Shown in pieces: positions 1-6,148 of a stretch of 7,623 nucleotides of DNA. The notes below the pieces were generated by a model. It ran no database searches, was not told the DNA's origin, and saw nothing but the letters and a program-made list of their open reading frames with translations. The position numbers were made by a program, and so were the translations under genes. The stretch is from CAYSLZ01 sp964468355 (GTDB lineage: Bacteria > Patescibacteriota > Microgenomatia > UBA12405 > JAHJSD01): contig CAYXSV010000009.1 in NCBI GenBank assembly GCA_964468355.1, positions 1 to 7,623 of the forward strand, read 5' to 3'. The number at the start of each line of letters is the position of its first letter. Positions within the stretch are counted from its first letter, which is position 1.

Positions 1-1436
1 TTGTTGATTTCCGCTGTTCCCGTCTTGCAGGCGACCCGCCGCCCTTTCTCGTTTATTTCAAAAAATGGAAAAGCGGTTCCGCCGGAAGAACAGGCGGCAA
101 TCATTCCCTGCTTGATTAAGTCAATATGCTCACGGGAAATATCTAATTGTTGACAATTTTCAACCTCAGAAGTTGTAGAATTCAGTGATAGGTACGGTCT
201 GCATAACTTACCGCCGTTGGCAATAATCGCTGTTTCCACGGCAACCTGAAGCGGAGTTGCCGTTAAATCTCCCTGGCCGATAGCCACATGATAAGTATTT
301 CCTAAAAACCACCGCTCACCTTTAACCTCTTTTTTCCATTCCGGTCTGGGAAGCAAACCGGTTACTTCTCCCGGCAAATCAATTCCGGTTTTCTTTCCCC
401 AACCAAAAACTTCAGCCCAATCCATTAGCGAATTAATGCCAACCCATTCGCCAACTTTGTAAAAATAAATATCATTCGACCGTTGAATTGCTTTAACTAG
501 ATCAACCATTCCTTCTGTCCGCCCGTACTCTGTCCAATACCAGTTTCTATACTGCCACTCCCCGACTTTTAATACGCCGGTATCCTCAACTTCTTTTTCA
601 GCGTCAATTTCACCCTCCTCCAAACCTGCAGCCGCAGTTATCATTTTAAAAACTGAGCCCGGTGAATACGCTCCGCCGATTGCCCGGTTTAGCATCGGTT
701 GGTCAGAATCCATTAAAATTTGACTTATCCGCTGATCGTCACGTTTAATGGTAAAATAATTCGGGTCAAAAGAAGGCCAAGAAGCCATTCCCAGTATACT
801 ACCATCAAAAGGATCAAGTATAACTACACTGCCTTTATTACCTTCCAATGCTTCCCAAGCTGCTTTTTGCCAATCCAAATCTAAACTAACAATTAAATCA
901 TTTCCGGGAACCGGTTCTTTTTTACCAAGCTCCCTAATTACTCTTTCATCAACAGTAACTTCAATAATTTTTTTTCCATTTTCTCCTCTAATTAGCTCGT
1001 CATGATATTCCTCCAAACCTCCTCGGCCAACAAGGGACCTGAATTTTGTTTTTTGAGCATCCACCTCTTCTTCTGTTGCTTCTCCTAAATAACCGGTTAA
1101 ATGCGCCGTGATTTCACCAAAAGGGTACTCTCTGACCCAATCCTTTTTTATTTCTTCTCCTTTAGCTTCCAGTTCTAAGGCCTTTTGACGGGGAATTTTA
1201 CTCCCGTCCGGTTTTGAATAAAAAACATTATTGTATGCCAACTCTTGTCCATCAACCGTTAAAATTTTTCCTCTGGCGGCTGGAATCTTTACTAAACGAA
1301 CTCGATTATTATCAGCTAAATCACGAAAATAGGCACCGCGGACTATCATTAAATCTACTATACGAGTAAAAAACAGTCCGAAAACAAAAATTAAAATCCA
1401 CTTTAAAATTAATTGGAAATTCATAAACTTATTCAT
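1..1436 (-). CDS. mrdA: Penicillin-binding protein 2 (peptidoglycan transpeptidase), 3' end cut by window edge
   Basis: The gene encodes the monofunctional DD-transpeptidase that cross-links peptidoglycan on the outer face of the membrane during rod elongation. I translated it by hand from the ATG at 1436; 478 residues are visible before the window ends. One membrane anchor lies at about residues 8-30. The pedestal (about 35-180) is short and includes an RGxI-type motif (RGKI, 55-58). The transpeptidase domain starts near 180. All three catalytic motifs are visible: SxxK with nucleophile S261 and K264 (SVFK), SxD-type S320-N-D322, and KTG at 471-473. The start lies 5 nt after the mreC stop, so the gene is the third cistron of a mreB-mreC-PBP2 operon. 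PBP2 rather than PBP3 is supported by this rod-operon context. A half copy of the double-palindrome repeat (161-183) encodes about residues 418-426, between the SxD and KTG motifs. The C-terminus is outside the window. Confidence 0.93.
   Translation of the reverse strand, partial: MNKFMNFQLILKWILIFVFGLFFTRIVDLMIVRGAYFRDLADNNRVRLVKIPAARGKILTVDGQELAYNNVFYSKPDGSKIPRQKALELEAKGEEIKKDWVREYPFGEITAHLTGYLGEATEEEVDAQKTKFRSLVGRGGLEEYHDELIRGENGKKIIEVTVDERVIRELGKKEPVPGNDLIVSLDLDWQKAAWEALEGNKGSVVILDPFDGSILGMASWPSFDPNYFTIKRDDQRISQILMDSDQPMLNRAIGGAYSPGSVFKMITAAAGLEEGEIDAEKEVEDTGVLKVGEWQYRNWYWTEYGRTEGMVDLVKAIQRSNDIYFYKVGEWVGINSLMDWAEVFGWGKKTGIDLPGEVTGLLPRPEWKKEVKGERWFLGNTYHVAIGQGDLTATPLQVAVETAIIANGGKLCRPYLSLNSTTSEVENCQQLDISREHIDLIKQGMIAACSSGGTAFPFFEINEKGRRVACKTGTAEIN
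161..183. repeat. Half copy of the double-palindrome (ACCTnnnAGGT) family inside PBP2
   Basis: Bases 161-175 form a 15-bp near-palindrome, CAACCTC-A-GAAGTTG, with one mismatched pair. It is followed at 178-183 by GAATTC. This matches one arm plus the spacer of the full elements at 4102-4138 and 4571-4606. It lies in frame in the PBP2 gene and encodes about residues 418-426, between the second and third catalytic motifs. The second arm is absent or eroded. Membership of the family is inferred from the shared layout. Confidence 0.5.
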
Positions 1437-1441
1437 AGCAC

Positions 1442-2164
1442 CTATTTTACTACTCCCACAGCAAATAATTTTTTAAGATTAACACCCCATTTAACACGCG
1501 CTTTTTTAAAAATATTGTCTTCAGAAGGATCAACCGACTCAATTTTTCCGATCCAAAAAATATCTCCGGTCTCAATTACCGCTCCCACCCAATCACCGGT
1601 TTCTACAGAATCTTTATCAAGAATTTCTTCAACAAATAAGCTTTTACCGTCACTAATTAAAACCCCTTCCCCTCTTATCTTTGAAGCAGAACTTGAATTC
1701 TCTTGATTTTGCCAAATTTTTACCGGTAATTTACTTTGCGGCGAAATCAACAGTTCCACCCTTGCGCTGGGACCAAAAACTTCATTTACTCTACCCAACA
1801 AAAAAGTTCCGCTGACAACGGAATCATTAACTTCAACCGATTCAGGGTATTCTAAATTAAGAATTGCCTCTCCACTGCCGATACTAACTATTTTCGCCAA
1901 TTCAAAACTGGTTTCCGGTTTAGTTTTAGTACCCAACAAACGCCGAGCCTGTTCATTTTCCTCATTAAGCTCTATTAAATTTCCCCTGCATTCAGCCAAG
2001 TCTCTACTTAAATCGTCCTTTTCACCGGAGATTAACGGCTTATAAATATTGGCTCTCCAACCGGTTACCCAACCAATACCGCCTTTTGCCCAATTCATTA
2101 AACCGAAATTATTCAAAATAAATAAACTCAAACTAAAAGCAATTAAAATCACTGTCTTCTTCAT
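1442..2164 (-). CDS. mreC: Rod shape-determining protein MreC
   Basis: MreC is a membrane-anchored scaffold of the elongasome. It links cytoplasmic MreB filaments to PBP2 on the outer face of the membrane. The product has 240 residues: a short cytoplasmic start (MKK), one membrane segment at about 4-22, a coiled-coil-like stretch at about 48-78 rich in E, L and R, then the beta-rich MreC domain from about 87 to 230. The LLGRVNEV...SARVELLISP segment (about 122-142) matches the family core pattern of a G-[LR]-V-x-x-V strand followed by S-x-V-x-L-L. Its ATG overlaps the mreB stop (ATGA at 2164-2161), so translational coupling is likely. It ends 5 nt before the PBP2 start. The serine-rich loop NQENSSSASK (about 153-162) looks like a variable insertion. 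No mreD follows, unlike the classic mreBCD order. Confidence 0.93.
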   Translation of the reverse strand: MKKTVILIAFSLSLFILNNFGLMNWAKGGIGWVTGWRANIYKPLISGEKDDLSRDLAECRGNLIELNEENEQARRLLGTKTKPETSFELAKIVSIGSGEAILNLEYPESVEVNDSVVSGTFLLGRVNEVFGPSARVELLISPQSKLPVKIWQNQENSSSASKIRGEGVLISDGKSLFVEEILDKDSVETGDWVGAVIETGDIFWIGKIESVDPSEDNIFKKARVKWGVNLKKLFAVGVVK

Positions 2165-3210
2165 CTTGATACACTGACACTAATTTCTTTTAAAAGACGG
2201 CTATTATCCAATAACTTTAAACAGCCGTTAACAACTCCGGCTTTCGGATTTTTTATTGACCAAACCGGCATTTTAGTTTCCTTTTCAATCAATTTTTCTA
2301 AACCACCTAACTGACTGCCTCCACCGCTTAAAACTATTCCGCGGTGAGCAATATCCGCCGTTAGTTCGGGCGGTGTTTCTTCTAGAAGCTCATTTAAAGC
2401 AAGAAGTATTTTTTGAATTATCGGTGAAAGAGATTCACGTACTTCTTCCCGTGTAATAACAATCATTTTGGGTAGTCCGTTTTCCAAATTTCTGCCTTTA
2501 ACCTCAATACTTTTATTTTCCTCATCTTCACTTACCAAAACACTTCCCAAGTTAATTTTTATTTTTTCAGCCGTAGGTAAACCAATTAATACCCCATATT
2601 TCACCCTAATAAAATTAATGATCGCTTCATCAATTTGATTTCCGGCTATTTTAAGACAACGATTTAAAACAATTCCTCCCAATGATACAACAGCAATCTC
2701 AGTCGTTCCCCCACCAATATCAATAATTAAATTTCCTGCCGGCTTATCAACAATTAAGCCCGAGCCAACAGCAACCGCCATCGGCTCTTCAACTAAAAAA
2801 ACTTTTCCAGCTCCAGCTTGCAAAGCGGCGGAACTCACCGCTCTTTTTTCAACCTCAGTAATTCCTGTCGGAACACCTATAGTTGCCTCCGGTTTTAAAA
2901 AACGCGGAATTCGTGAAGGAACTTCACCTGCCAATTTAAACAAATGCCGCAAAAAATCAACGGAAGCATCAAAGTCAGCTATTGCTCCTTGATTCAATAA
3001 ATGCACCACCTCAATTTGTTGGGGCTCCTTACCAATCATTTGTTTGGCTTTAATTCCATAACAAATAGTTTCACCCGGTTTTTTCAATTTCTTTAACCTT
3101 CGGGCTATTAGTGTCGGCTCTTCTAAAATTATACCTTTGCCTTGAACCCCAACTAAAGTATTTGCGGTACCTAAATCAATTGCCAATTTTAATCGCAGAT
3201 TGTTTAACAT
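2161..3210 (-). CDS. mreB: Rod shape-determining protein MreB (bacterial actin)
   Basis: MreB is an ATP-binding actin homologue that forms membrane-associated filaments and directs lateral wall synthesis by the MreC/PBP2 complex. The product has 349 residues, about the usual family length. The phosphate-1 loop is D12-LGTANT-18. The phosphate-2 loop is D164-IGGGT-169, followed by TEIAVV. E142 in the EEPMAVA segment is at the catalytic glutamate position. The adenosine motif is SGGGSQLGG at 295-303. The N-terminus MLNNLRLKLAIDLG gives the chosen start good spacing to the first motif, and an AAGGA lies at 3218-3214 just before it. Its TGA stop overlaps the mreC ATG. It is the first gene of the minus-strand rod operon, divergent from the ligase gene, with only 37 nt between the two starts. 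Confidence 0.96.
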   Translation of the reverse strand: MLNNLRLKLAIDLGTANTLVGVQGKGIILEEPTLIARRLKKLKKPGETICYGIKAKQMIGKEPQQIEVVHLLNQGAIADFDASVDFLRHLFKLAGEVPSRIPRFLKPEATIGVPTGITEVEKRAVSSAALQAGAGKVFLVEEPMAVAVGSGLIVDKPAGNLIIDIGGGTTEIAVVSLGGIVLNRCLKIAGNQIDEAIINFIRVKYGVLIGLPTAEKIKINLGSVLVSEDEENKSIEVKGRNLENGLPKMIVITREEVRESLSPIIQKILLALNELLEETPPELTADIAHRGIVLSGGGSQLGGLEKLIEKETKMPVWSIKNPKAGVVNGCLKLLDNSRLLKEISVSVSR

Positions 3211-3213
3211 ATT

Positions 3214-3235
3214 TCCTTAACCTAATGATATTATA
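3214..3235 (-). promoter_or_regulatory. mreB promoter -10 box and Shine-Dalgarno
   Basis: On the minus strand a perfect TATAAT lies at 3235-3230. Transcription would start near 3223, giving a leader of about 13 nt. AAGGA at 3218-3214 is a weak, closely spaced ribosome-binding site for the ATG at 3210. No convincing -35 hexamer is visible at the expected distance, which would fall inside the start of the divergent ligase gene. Confidence 0.5.
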
Positions 3236-3247
3236 GTATATATTTAA
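3232..3247 (+). promoter_or_regulatory. Possible -10 box for the ligase gene, near-leaderless
   Basis: TATAGT at 3232-3237 has five of six bases of the -10 consensus and overlaps the opposing mreB -10 box. A start of transcription about 7 nt later would leave only a few bases before the ATG at 3248. There is no Shine-Dalgarno and no clear -35. The call rests on position and on the same layout at the protease and rpmG genes. Confidence 0.3.
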
Positions 3248-5206
3248 ATGAAAACTCTAAATAAAATTATCTATTGGGCATACGCGGCGCTTGTTTTTTT
3301 TGTCCCTCTCGTTTTTACACCTTACAATTCAGAACTCTTTGAGTTCAATAAAATAATTCTCGTCTATTTTTTCACCATAATCATTCTTTATACCTGGATA
3401 ATGAAAATGATTTTTAATAAAAAATTTATTTTTCAAAAAACTTTTTGGGACATACCCCTACTCTTATACCTAATCACCCAAATTATCTCAACCATTTTTT
3501 CAATTGACCGCCACACCAGCATTTTTGGATATTACTCAAGATTCAACGGCGGATTATTATCCACCTTTTGTTACCTTATTCTTTACTGGGGACTGGTTAG
3601 CAACTTATCGAAAAAAGAAGTTAAAAAACTAATAAAGTTTATACTGTCGAGTTGCTTTTTAGTGGCAATTTACGGTATTGCGCAACATTTTGGCATTGAC
3701 AAGAATTACTGGGTTCAAGATGTCCAAAGAAGAGTATTTTCAACTTTAGGCCAGCCAAATTGGCTTGCCGCCTACTTGAATATATTGATATTTATAATTG
3801 TAGGGACAGGTCGCGACCTGTCCCTACTTGTTCGCTATCCGCTATTCGCTATTTACTATACTTGCCTTCTTTTTACCAAATCCCGGTCCGGTTTTTTGGG
3901 ATTCATTATCCCTTTTCTAATTTGGACAATAATTAATGTAGGAACAACTCTAGAGTTGTCCCTACAAAAGTCCCTACAAAACCCAAAACTTAAAAAAATC
4001 GGCCTTACCATCTTGATAACCGTTGTTTTGTCAACTATCATCGGCATTCCGTTTTCGATAAGAGACAAACTGAATATTTCCTTTTTGTCAGATGTTAGTA
4101 ACACCTTAGAGGTGAATTCTGCAGACACCTCTAAGGTGTTACCGAATATCACTCCAAGTTCAGACATCAGGAAAATTGTCTGGAAAGGTGCAGTGGAATT
4201 GTGGCAACAAAATCCGATTGTCGGCACCGGTGTAGAAACATTTGGTTACTCCTACTACTGGGTCCGGCCAAAAGAACATAATTTAACTTCGGAATGGAAC
4301 TTTCTTTATAATAAAGCACACAACGAATTTTTGAATTACGCCGCCACTACCGGAACATTAGGCCTAACAAGCTATTTAATTCTTATTATTTCATTATTTG
4401 CCTTTTGCCTCAAGAACAAAAATTTCATGTTACATGTTACATGTTACGTGTTACTTTCCCTTGTTATTACAAACATATTCGGCTTTTCCACCGTTACCAC
4501 GTCCCTACTTTTCTTTCTTCTCCCCGGAATTCATTGGATATGCGAAGGAAAAACCTCTGGTTCCCCTAAAAACCTTCAAGGTTTAGAATTCCCAACCTTG
4601 AAGGTTGACAGACTACCAGCTACCAGCTACCAGCTACTAGCTACTTTATCTACCACTATAATCTTCCTATTCCTAACTTCTTTTGTTGCCCGCTATTGGC
4701 TCGCCGATTACCATTACGCTAAAGGAGATAAACTTGGTGACGCCGGTTTTATCAAAGAAGGAATCAGCCATATAAATAAAGCAATTGACTTCAATCCATT
4801 GGAACCAAATTTTTATTCGGAATTGGCAATAAATTATGCAAAAATTGCCGCTTACTATACTCAAAACGACCAAAAAAAGGAAGCGGGTCAATACGTATCT
4901 GCCGCAGTTGAAAACTCATTAAAGGCCTTACAAATATCACCGTATCACCTTAATTTTTATAAAAACCATACCCATGTCTATTACTACTTAGCAGTTTATG
5001 ATTTGGATTTACTCAAAGAAGGCATTGAAACCCTAGAAAAAGCAGAAGAACTTTCACCAACCGACCCGAAAATACCATTTAACCTGGCCCAAATGTATCA
5101 AACACTGGATGAAAAAGAGAAAGCAAAAGAATATTACCAAAAAGCGTTGGAATTAAAACCAAATTACGAAAAAGCGCAAACAGCACTGGAAGAATTATCA
5201 CTGTAG
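3248..5206 (+). CDS. O-antigen ligase/polymerase-family membrane protein with C-terminal TPR domain
   Basis: This is probably an integral-membrane glycosyltransferase of the Wzy/WaaL (O-antigen ligase) class, which moves lipid-linked glycan onto an acceptor outside the membrane. It has 652 residues. About 10-12 hydrophobic segments span residues 8-480. SRSGFLG at 212-218 and KAHNEFLNY at 357-365 are the two family signatures, the latter carrying the conserved H-N-x-x-L. The C-terminal part (about 487-650) is soluble and made of TPR-like helices, ending in KAKEYYQKALELKPNYEKA. The large extracytoplasmic loop (about 272-370) precedes and contains the HN motif. The gene carries at least five repeat insertions in frame (residues 185-204, 231-243, 284-299, 393-402, 442-466), mostly in loops or at membrane edges, so related proteins should differ there. 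A pilin/protein O-glycosyltransferase of the PglL type is an alternative. The acceptor cannot be told from sequence. Confidence 0.85.
   Translation: MKTLNKIIYWAYAALVFFVPLVFTPYNSELFEFNKIILVYFFTIIILYTWIMKMIFNKKFIFQKTFWDIPLLLYLITQIISTIFSIDRHTSIFGYYSRFNGGLLSTFCYLILYWGLVSNLSKKEVKKLIKFILSSCFLVAIYGIAQHFGIDKNYWVQDVQRRVFSTLGQPNWLAAYLNILIFIIVGTGRDLSLLVRYPLFAIYYTCLLFTKSRSGFLGFIIPFLIWTIINVGTTLELSLQKSLQNPKLKKIGLTILITVVLSTIIGIPFSIRDKLNISFLSDVSNTLEVNSADTSKVLPNITPSSDIRKIVWKGAVELWQQNPIVGTGVETFGYSYYWVRPKEHNLTSEWNFLYNKAHNEFLNYAATTGTLGLTSYLILIISLFAFCLKNKNFMLHVTCYVLLSLVITNIFGFSTVTTSLLFFLLPGIHWICEGKTSGSPKNLQGLEFPTLKVDRLPATSYQLLATLSTTIIFLFLTSFVARYWLADYHYAKGDKLGDAGFIKEGISHINKAIDFNPLEPNFYSELAINYAKIAAYYTQNDQKKEAGQYVSAAVENSLKALQISPYHLNFYKNHTHVYYYLAVYDLDLLKEGIETLEKAEELSPTDPKIPFNLAQMYQTLDEKEKAKEYYQKALELKPNYEKAQTALEELSL
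3800..3827. repeat. Perfect 28-bp palindrome, family 1, inside the ligase gene
   Basis: Left half GTAGGGACAGGTCG, right half its exact reverse complement; the centre is TCGCGA. It encodes residues 185-193 of the ligase (VGTGRDLSL) at the end of a membrane segment. The same element with a compensating base-pair change lies at 5203-5230, and a diverged one at 3937-3966. In RNA it could form a 12-bp hairpin with a CGCG loop. Confidence 0.9.
3831..3858. repeat. Tandem 7-bp repeat x4 inside the ligase gene
   Basis: Four 7-bp units in a row: TTCGCTA, TCCGCTA, TTCGCTA, TTTACTA. They start 3 nt after the palindrome at 3800-3827 and encode about residues 195-204. The unit length is not a multiple of three, so each copy is read in a different frame and the reading frame survives only because the total insertion is compatible. 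Confidence 0.75.
3937..3978. repeat. Diverged family-1 palindrome plus partial copy
   Basis: Bases 3937-3966 form a 30-bp palindrome with one mismatched pair (3943/3960). Its ends match the family: TGTAGG at the left and TTGTCCCTACA at the right, with core CTCTAGAG replacing the GTCGCGAC core seen elsewhere. A partial right end, GTCCCTACA, repeats at 3970-3978. It encodes about residues 231-243 of the ligase. Confidence 0.8.
4098..4142. repeat. Double-palindrome element, family 2, inside the ligase gene
   Basis: A 17-bp perfect inverted repeat (4098-4114 and 4126-4142) has an 11-bp centre (AATTCTGCAGA). Each arm contains its own 13-bp palindrome of the form CACCT-nnn-AGGTG, at 4102-4114 and 4126-4138. 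A GAATTC spans the arm/centre junction (4114-4119). It encodes about residues 284-299, in the large extracytoplasmic loop of the ligase. Confidence 0.85.
4426..4454. repeat. Tandem 7-bp repeat x4 (CATGTTA) inside the ligase gene
   Basis: Three exact CATGTTA units, then CGTGTTA. The tract encodes about residues 393-402 (FMLHVTCYVL), at the start of a membrane segment. No palindrome lies beside this copy. Confidence 0.8.
4571..4606. repeat. Double-palindrome element, family 2, second full copy
   Basis: AACCTTCAAGGTT (4571-4583) and its reverse complement AACCTTGAAGGTT (4594-4606) are separated by 10 bp (TAGAATTCCC, containing GAATTC). Each arm is also a near-palindrome around its middle base, as in the element at 4098-4142. 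It encodes about residues 442-453 of the ligase, just before the last membrane segment. Confidence 0.85.
4613..4644. repeat. Tandem 7-bp repeat x4 (CTACCAG) inside the ligase gene
   Basis: Three exact CTACCAG units, then CTACTAG and a partial CTAC. The tract begins 6 nt after the double palindrome at 4571-4606 and encodes about residues 456-466 (PATSYQLLATL). This repeats the palindrome-then-heptamer arrangement seen at 3800-3858. Confidence 0.85.
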
Positions 5207-5230
5207 GGACAAGTCGCGACTTGTCCCTAC
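5203..5230. repeat. Perfect 28-bp palindrome, family 1, spanning the ligase stop codon
   Basis: Left half GTAGGGACAAGTCG, right half its exact reverse complement. Compared with 3800-3827 it differs at one position in each half (G to A and C to T), so the pairing is preserved. The TAG stop of the ligase gene (5204-5206) is the second to fourth base of the element. It fills almost the whole 29-nt gap between two convergent genes. As RNA it would form a strong hairpin on either strand, but no T-run follows, so a role as terminator is only possible, not shown. Confidence 0.88.
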
Positions 5231-5235
5231 CAAAA

Positions 5236-5823
5236 TTAGTTCATCATTACATCGTCTATATCCAATTCTTCAAGATCTTTGCCGGTGTCTTTAAAAATCT
5301 GACCGTTATCTTTTTTAATGTGGTCAACAAAAAGAACACCCTTTAAATGGTCAAGTTCGTGTTGAAAAACAATCGCTGTCAATCCTTGTAGAACCTCCTC
5401 CTTAAATTCCAAATCACCCTCCTCATTTAAAGTTTGATACTTAACTTTAATTTCCATCCACCGCTTCACCGCTCCGTAAATTCCAGGAAAAGATAAACAA
5501 CCTTCATAAAATTCTTCCCGTTCACCATCTTCAGTGTAAACTTGCGGATAAACCTTTTCTTTATCAAAGGTATCTGTAATTTCAGGATTTATATAAGTCT
5601 GAACCGAGTCAGACTCGGCTTCGGCATGGTTATGCTCAGGATGGTCAATTACAAAAACACAAAGATCTTCTCCAACTTGAGGTGCTGAAAGCCCAATACC
5701 ATTAGAAGAATCCTTTAAACCCGTATTAAGCTTATTAATAACTTCTTTTAGTTTCTTATCGTTCTTTTTAACCTGACGGCACTTTTTTTTTAAAACCGGA
5801 TCCGGATATTTGACAATAGTCAT
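5236..5823 (-). CDS. def: Peptide deformylase
   Basis: The enzyme removes the formyl group from the N-terminal methionine of new proteins in the cytoplasm, using a bound metal ion (usually Fe2+). From the ATG at 5823 it has 195 residues. All three family motifs are present: GIGLSAPQ (42-49), EGCLS (107-111, metal ligand C109) and HELDH (155-159, ligands H155 and H159, catalytic E156). The chosen start overlaps the rpmB stop as ATGA and gives the usual N-terminus MTIVKYPDPVL. A longer in-frame reading back to 5904 runs inside rpmB and is unlikely. Residues about 63-76 (EHNHAEAESDSVQT) form an acidic insertion between two core strands, partly encoded by a 15-bp palindrome at 5604-5618. The HELDH-containing domain is followed by a lysine/aspartate-rich tail. 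Confidence 0.96.
   Translation of the reverse strand: MTIVKYPDPVLKKKCRQVKKNDKKLKEVINKLNTGLKDSSNGIGLSAPQVGEDLCVFVIDHPEHNHAEAESDSVQTYINPEITDTFDKEKVYPQVYTEDGEREEFYEGCLSFPGIYGAVKRWMEIKVKYQTLNEEGDLEFKEEVLQGLTAIVFQHELDHLKGVLFVDHIKKDNGQIFKDTGKDLEELDIDDVMMN
5604..5618. repeat. 15-bp palindrome inside def
   Basis: CCGAGTC-A-GACTCGG is a perfect 15-bp palindrome around one central base. It encodes about residues 69-74 of peptide deformylase, within an insertion that interrupts two core strands. It shares the size and in-frame placement of the other palindromes but not their sequence. Confidence 0.5.
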
Positions 5824-6047
5824 TCTGTGTTTGTCGAGGTCTTGCCCGACGGTTTCCAAAACATTTCGCCTTTTCTTTTCAAATCTTTGATACACCGGGT
5901 GCAAAGATATTGGGTTACTTTTGCACCGTTCTTATTATAATAAGTTTTTTTCTGCACATTTGGTTTAAATCTGCGAATGGTCTTGTTTTCTGCATGAGAA
6001 ACACTGTGCCCTTTCATGGTTTTTTTATTACATCGTTGACATTTCAT
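5820..6047 (-). CDS. rpmB: Ribosomal protein L28 (bL28), zinc-ribbon form
   Basis: The gene encodes a small protein of the large ribosomal subunit. The product has 75 residues with the family core SHAENKTIRRFKPNVQKK at 17-34. C3 and C6 (CQRC) and C49 and C52 (CTRC) form two CxxC pairs, which mark the zinc-binding version. The chosen ATG gives a first cysteine pair near the N-terminus, as usual. The TGA stop overlaps the def ATG, so deformylase expression is probably coupled to L28. A Shine-Dalgarno is not obvious; an AGGA lies about 14 nt upstream in the 7-bp repeat region. Confidence 0.95.
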   Translation of the reverse strand: MKCQRCNKKTMKGHSVSHAENKTIRRFKPNVQKKTYYNKNGAKVTQYLCTRCIKDLKRKGEMFWKPSGKTSTNTE

Positions 6048-6060
6048 AAATTCAAAATCC

Positions 6061-6084
6061 TAATTTCTAATTTCTAATTTCTAA
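6061..6084. repeat. Intergenic tandem 7-bp repeat (TAATTTC) x3
   Basis: Three exact TAATTTC units plus TAA lie between the divergent rpmB and protease genes, 13 nt before the rpmB start codon. This is the non-coding counterpart of the 7-bp tracts found inside genes. Confidence 0.85.
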
Positions 6085-6090
6085 AAAAAC

Positions 6091-6117
6091 TTAGGTTAAT
6101 TAGATCAATTAGATTAA
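6091..6117. repeat. Intergenic tandem 9-bp repeat x3
   Basis: Three units follow the 7-bp tract: TTAGGTTAA, TTAGATCAA, TTAGATTAA. Together with the tract at 6061-6084 they occupy about half of the 101-bp gap between divergent genes. The last unit lies where a -35 element for the protease gene would be expected. Confidence 0.7.
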
Positions 6118-6131
6118 TTTACAACTTGTTG

Positions 6132-6148
6132 TATAATACCAAACAGGC
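6132..6148 (+). promoter_or_regulatory. Protease promoter -10 box, very short leader
   Basis: A perfect TATAAT at 6132-6137 is 11 nt from the ATG at 6149, so the transcript leader would be about 4-5 nt. No Shine-Dalgarno fits in that space apart from AGG directly before the start codon. The -35 position (TTAGAT at 6109-6114) matches the consensus poorly. Confidence 0.55.

Noticed and set aside
1413..1706. 97-codon plus-strand frame over the mreC 3' end
   Set aside because: It is antisense to the mreC coding region, with a low-complexity S/T/P-rich product.
3856..4227. 123-codon minus-strand frame inside the ligase gene
   Set aside because: It lies wholly antisense to a well-supported gene and reads through palindromic repeats, which tend to keep both strands open.
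4426..4454. CRISPR-like repeats
   Set aside because: The units are 7 bp and directly adjacent, with no spacers and no cas genes.
5824..5904. N-terminal extension of peptide deformylase to an upstream ATG
   Set aside because: The extra 27 residues lie inside rpmB in another frame. The ATG at 5823 gives the normal N-terminus and an ATGA overlap.
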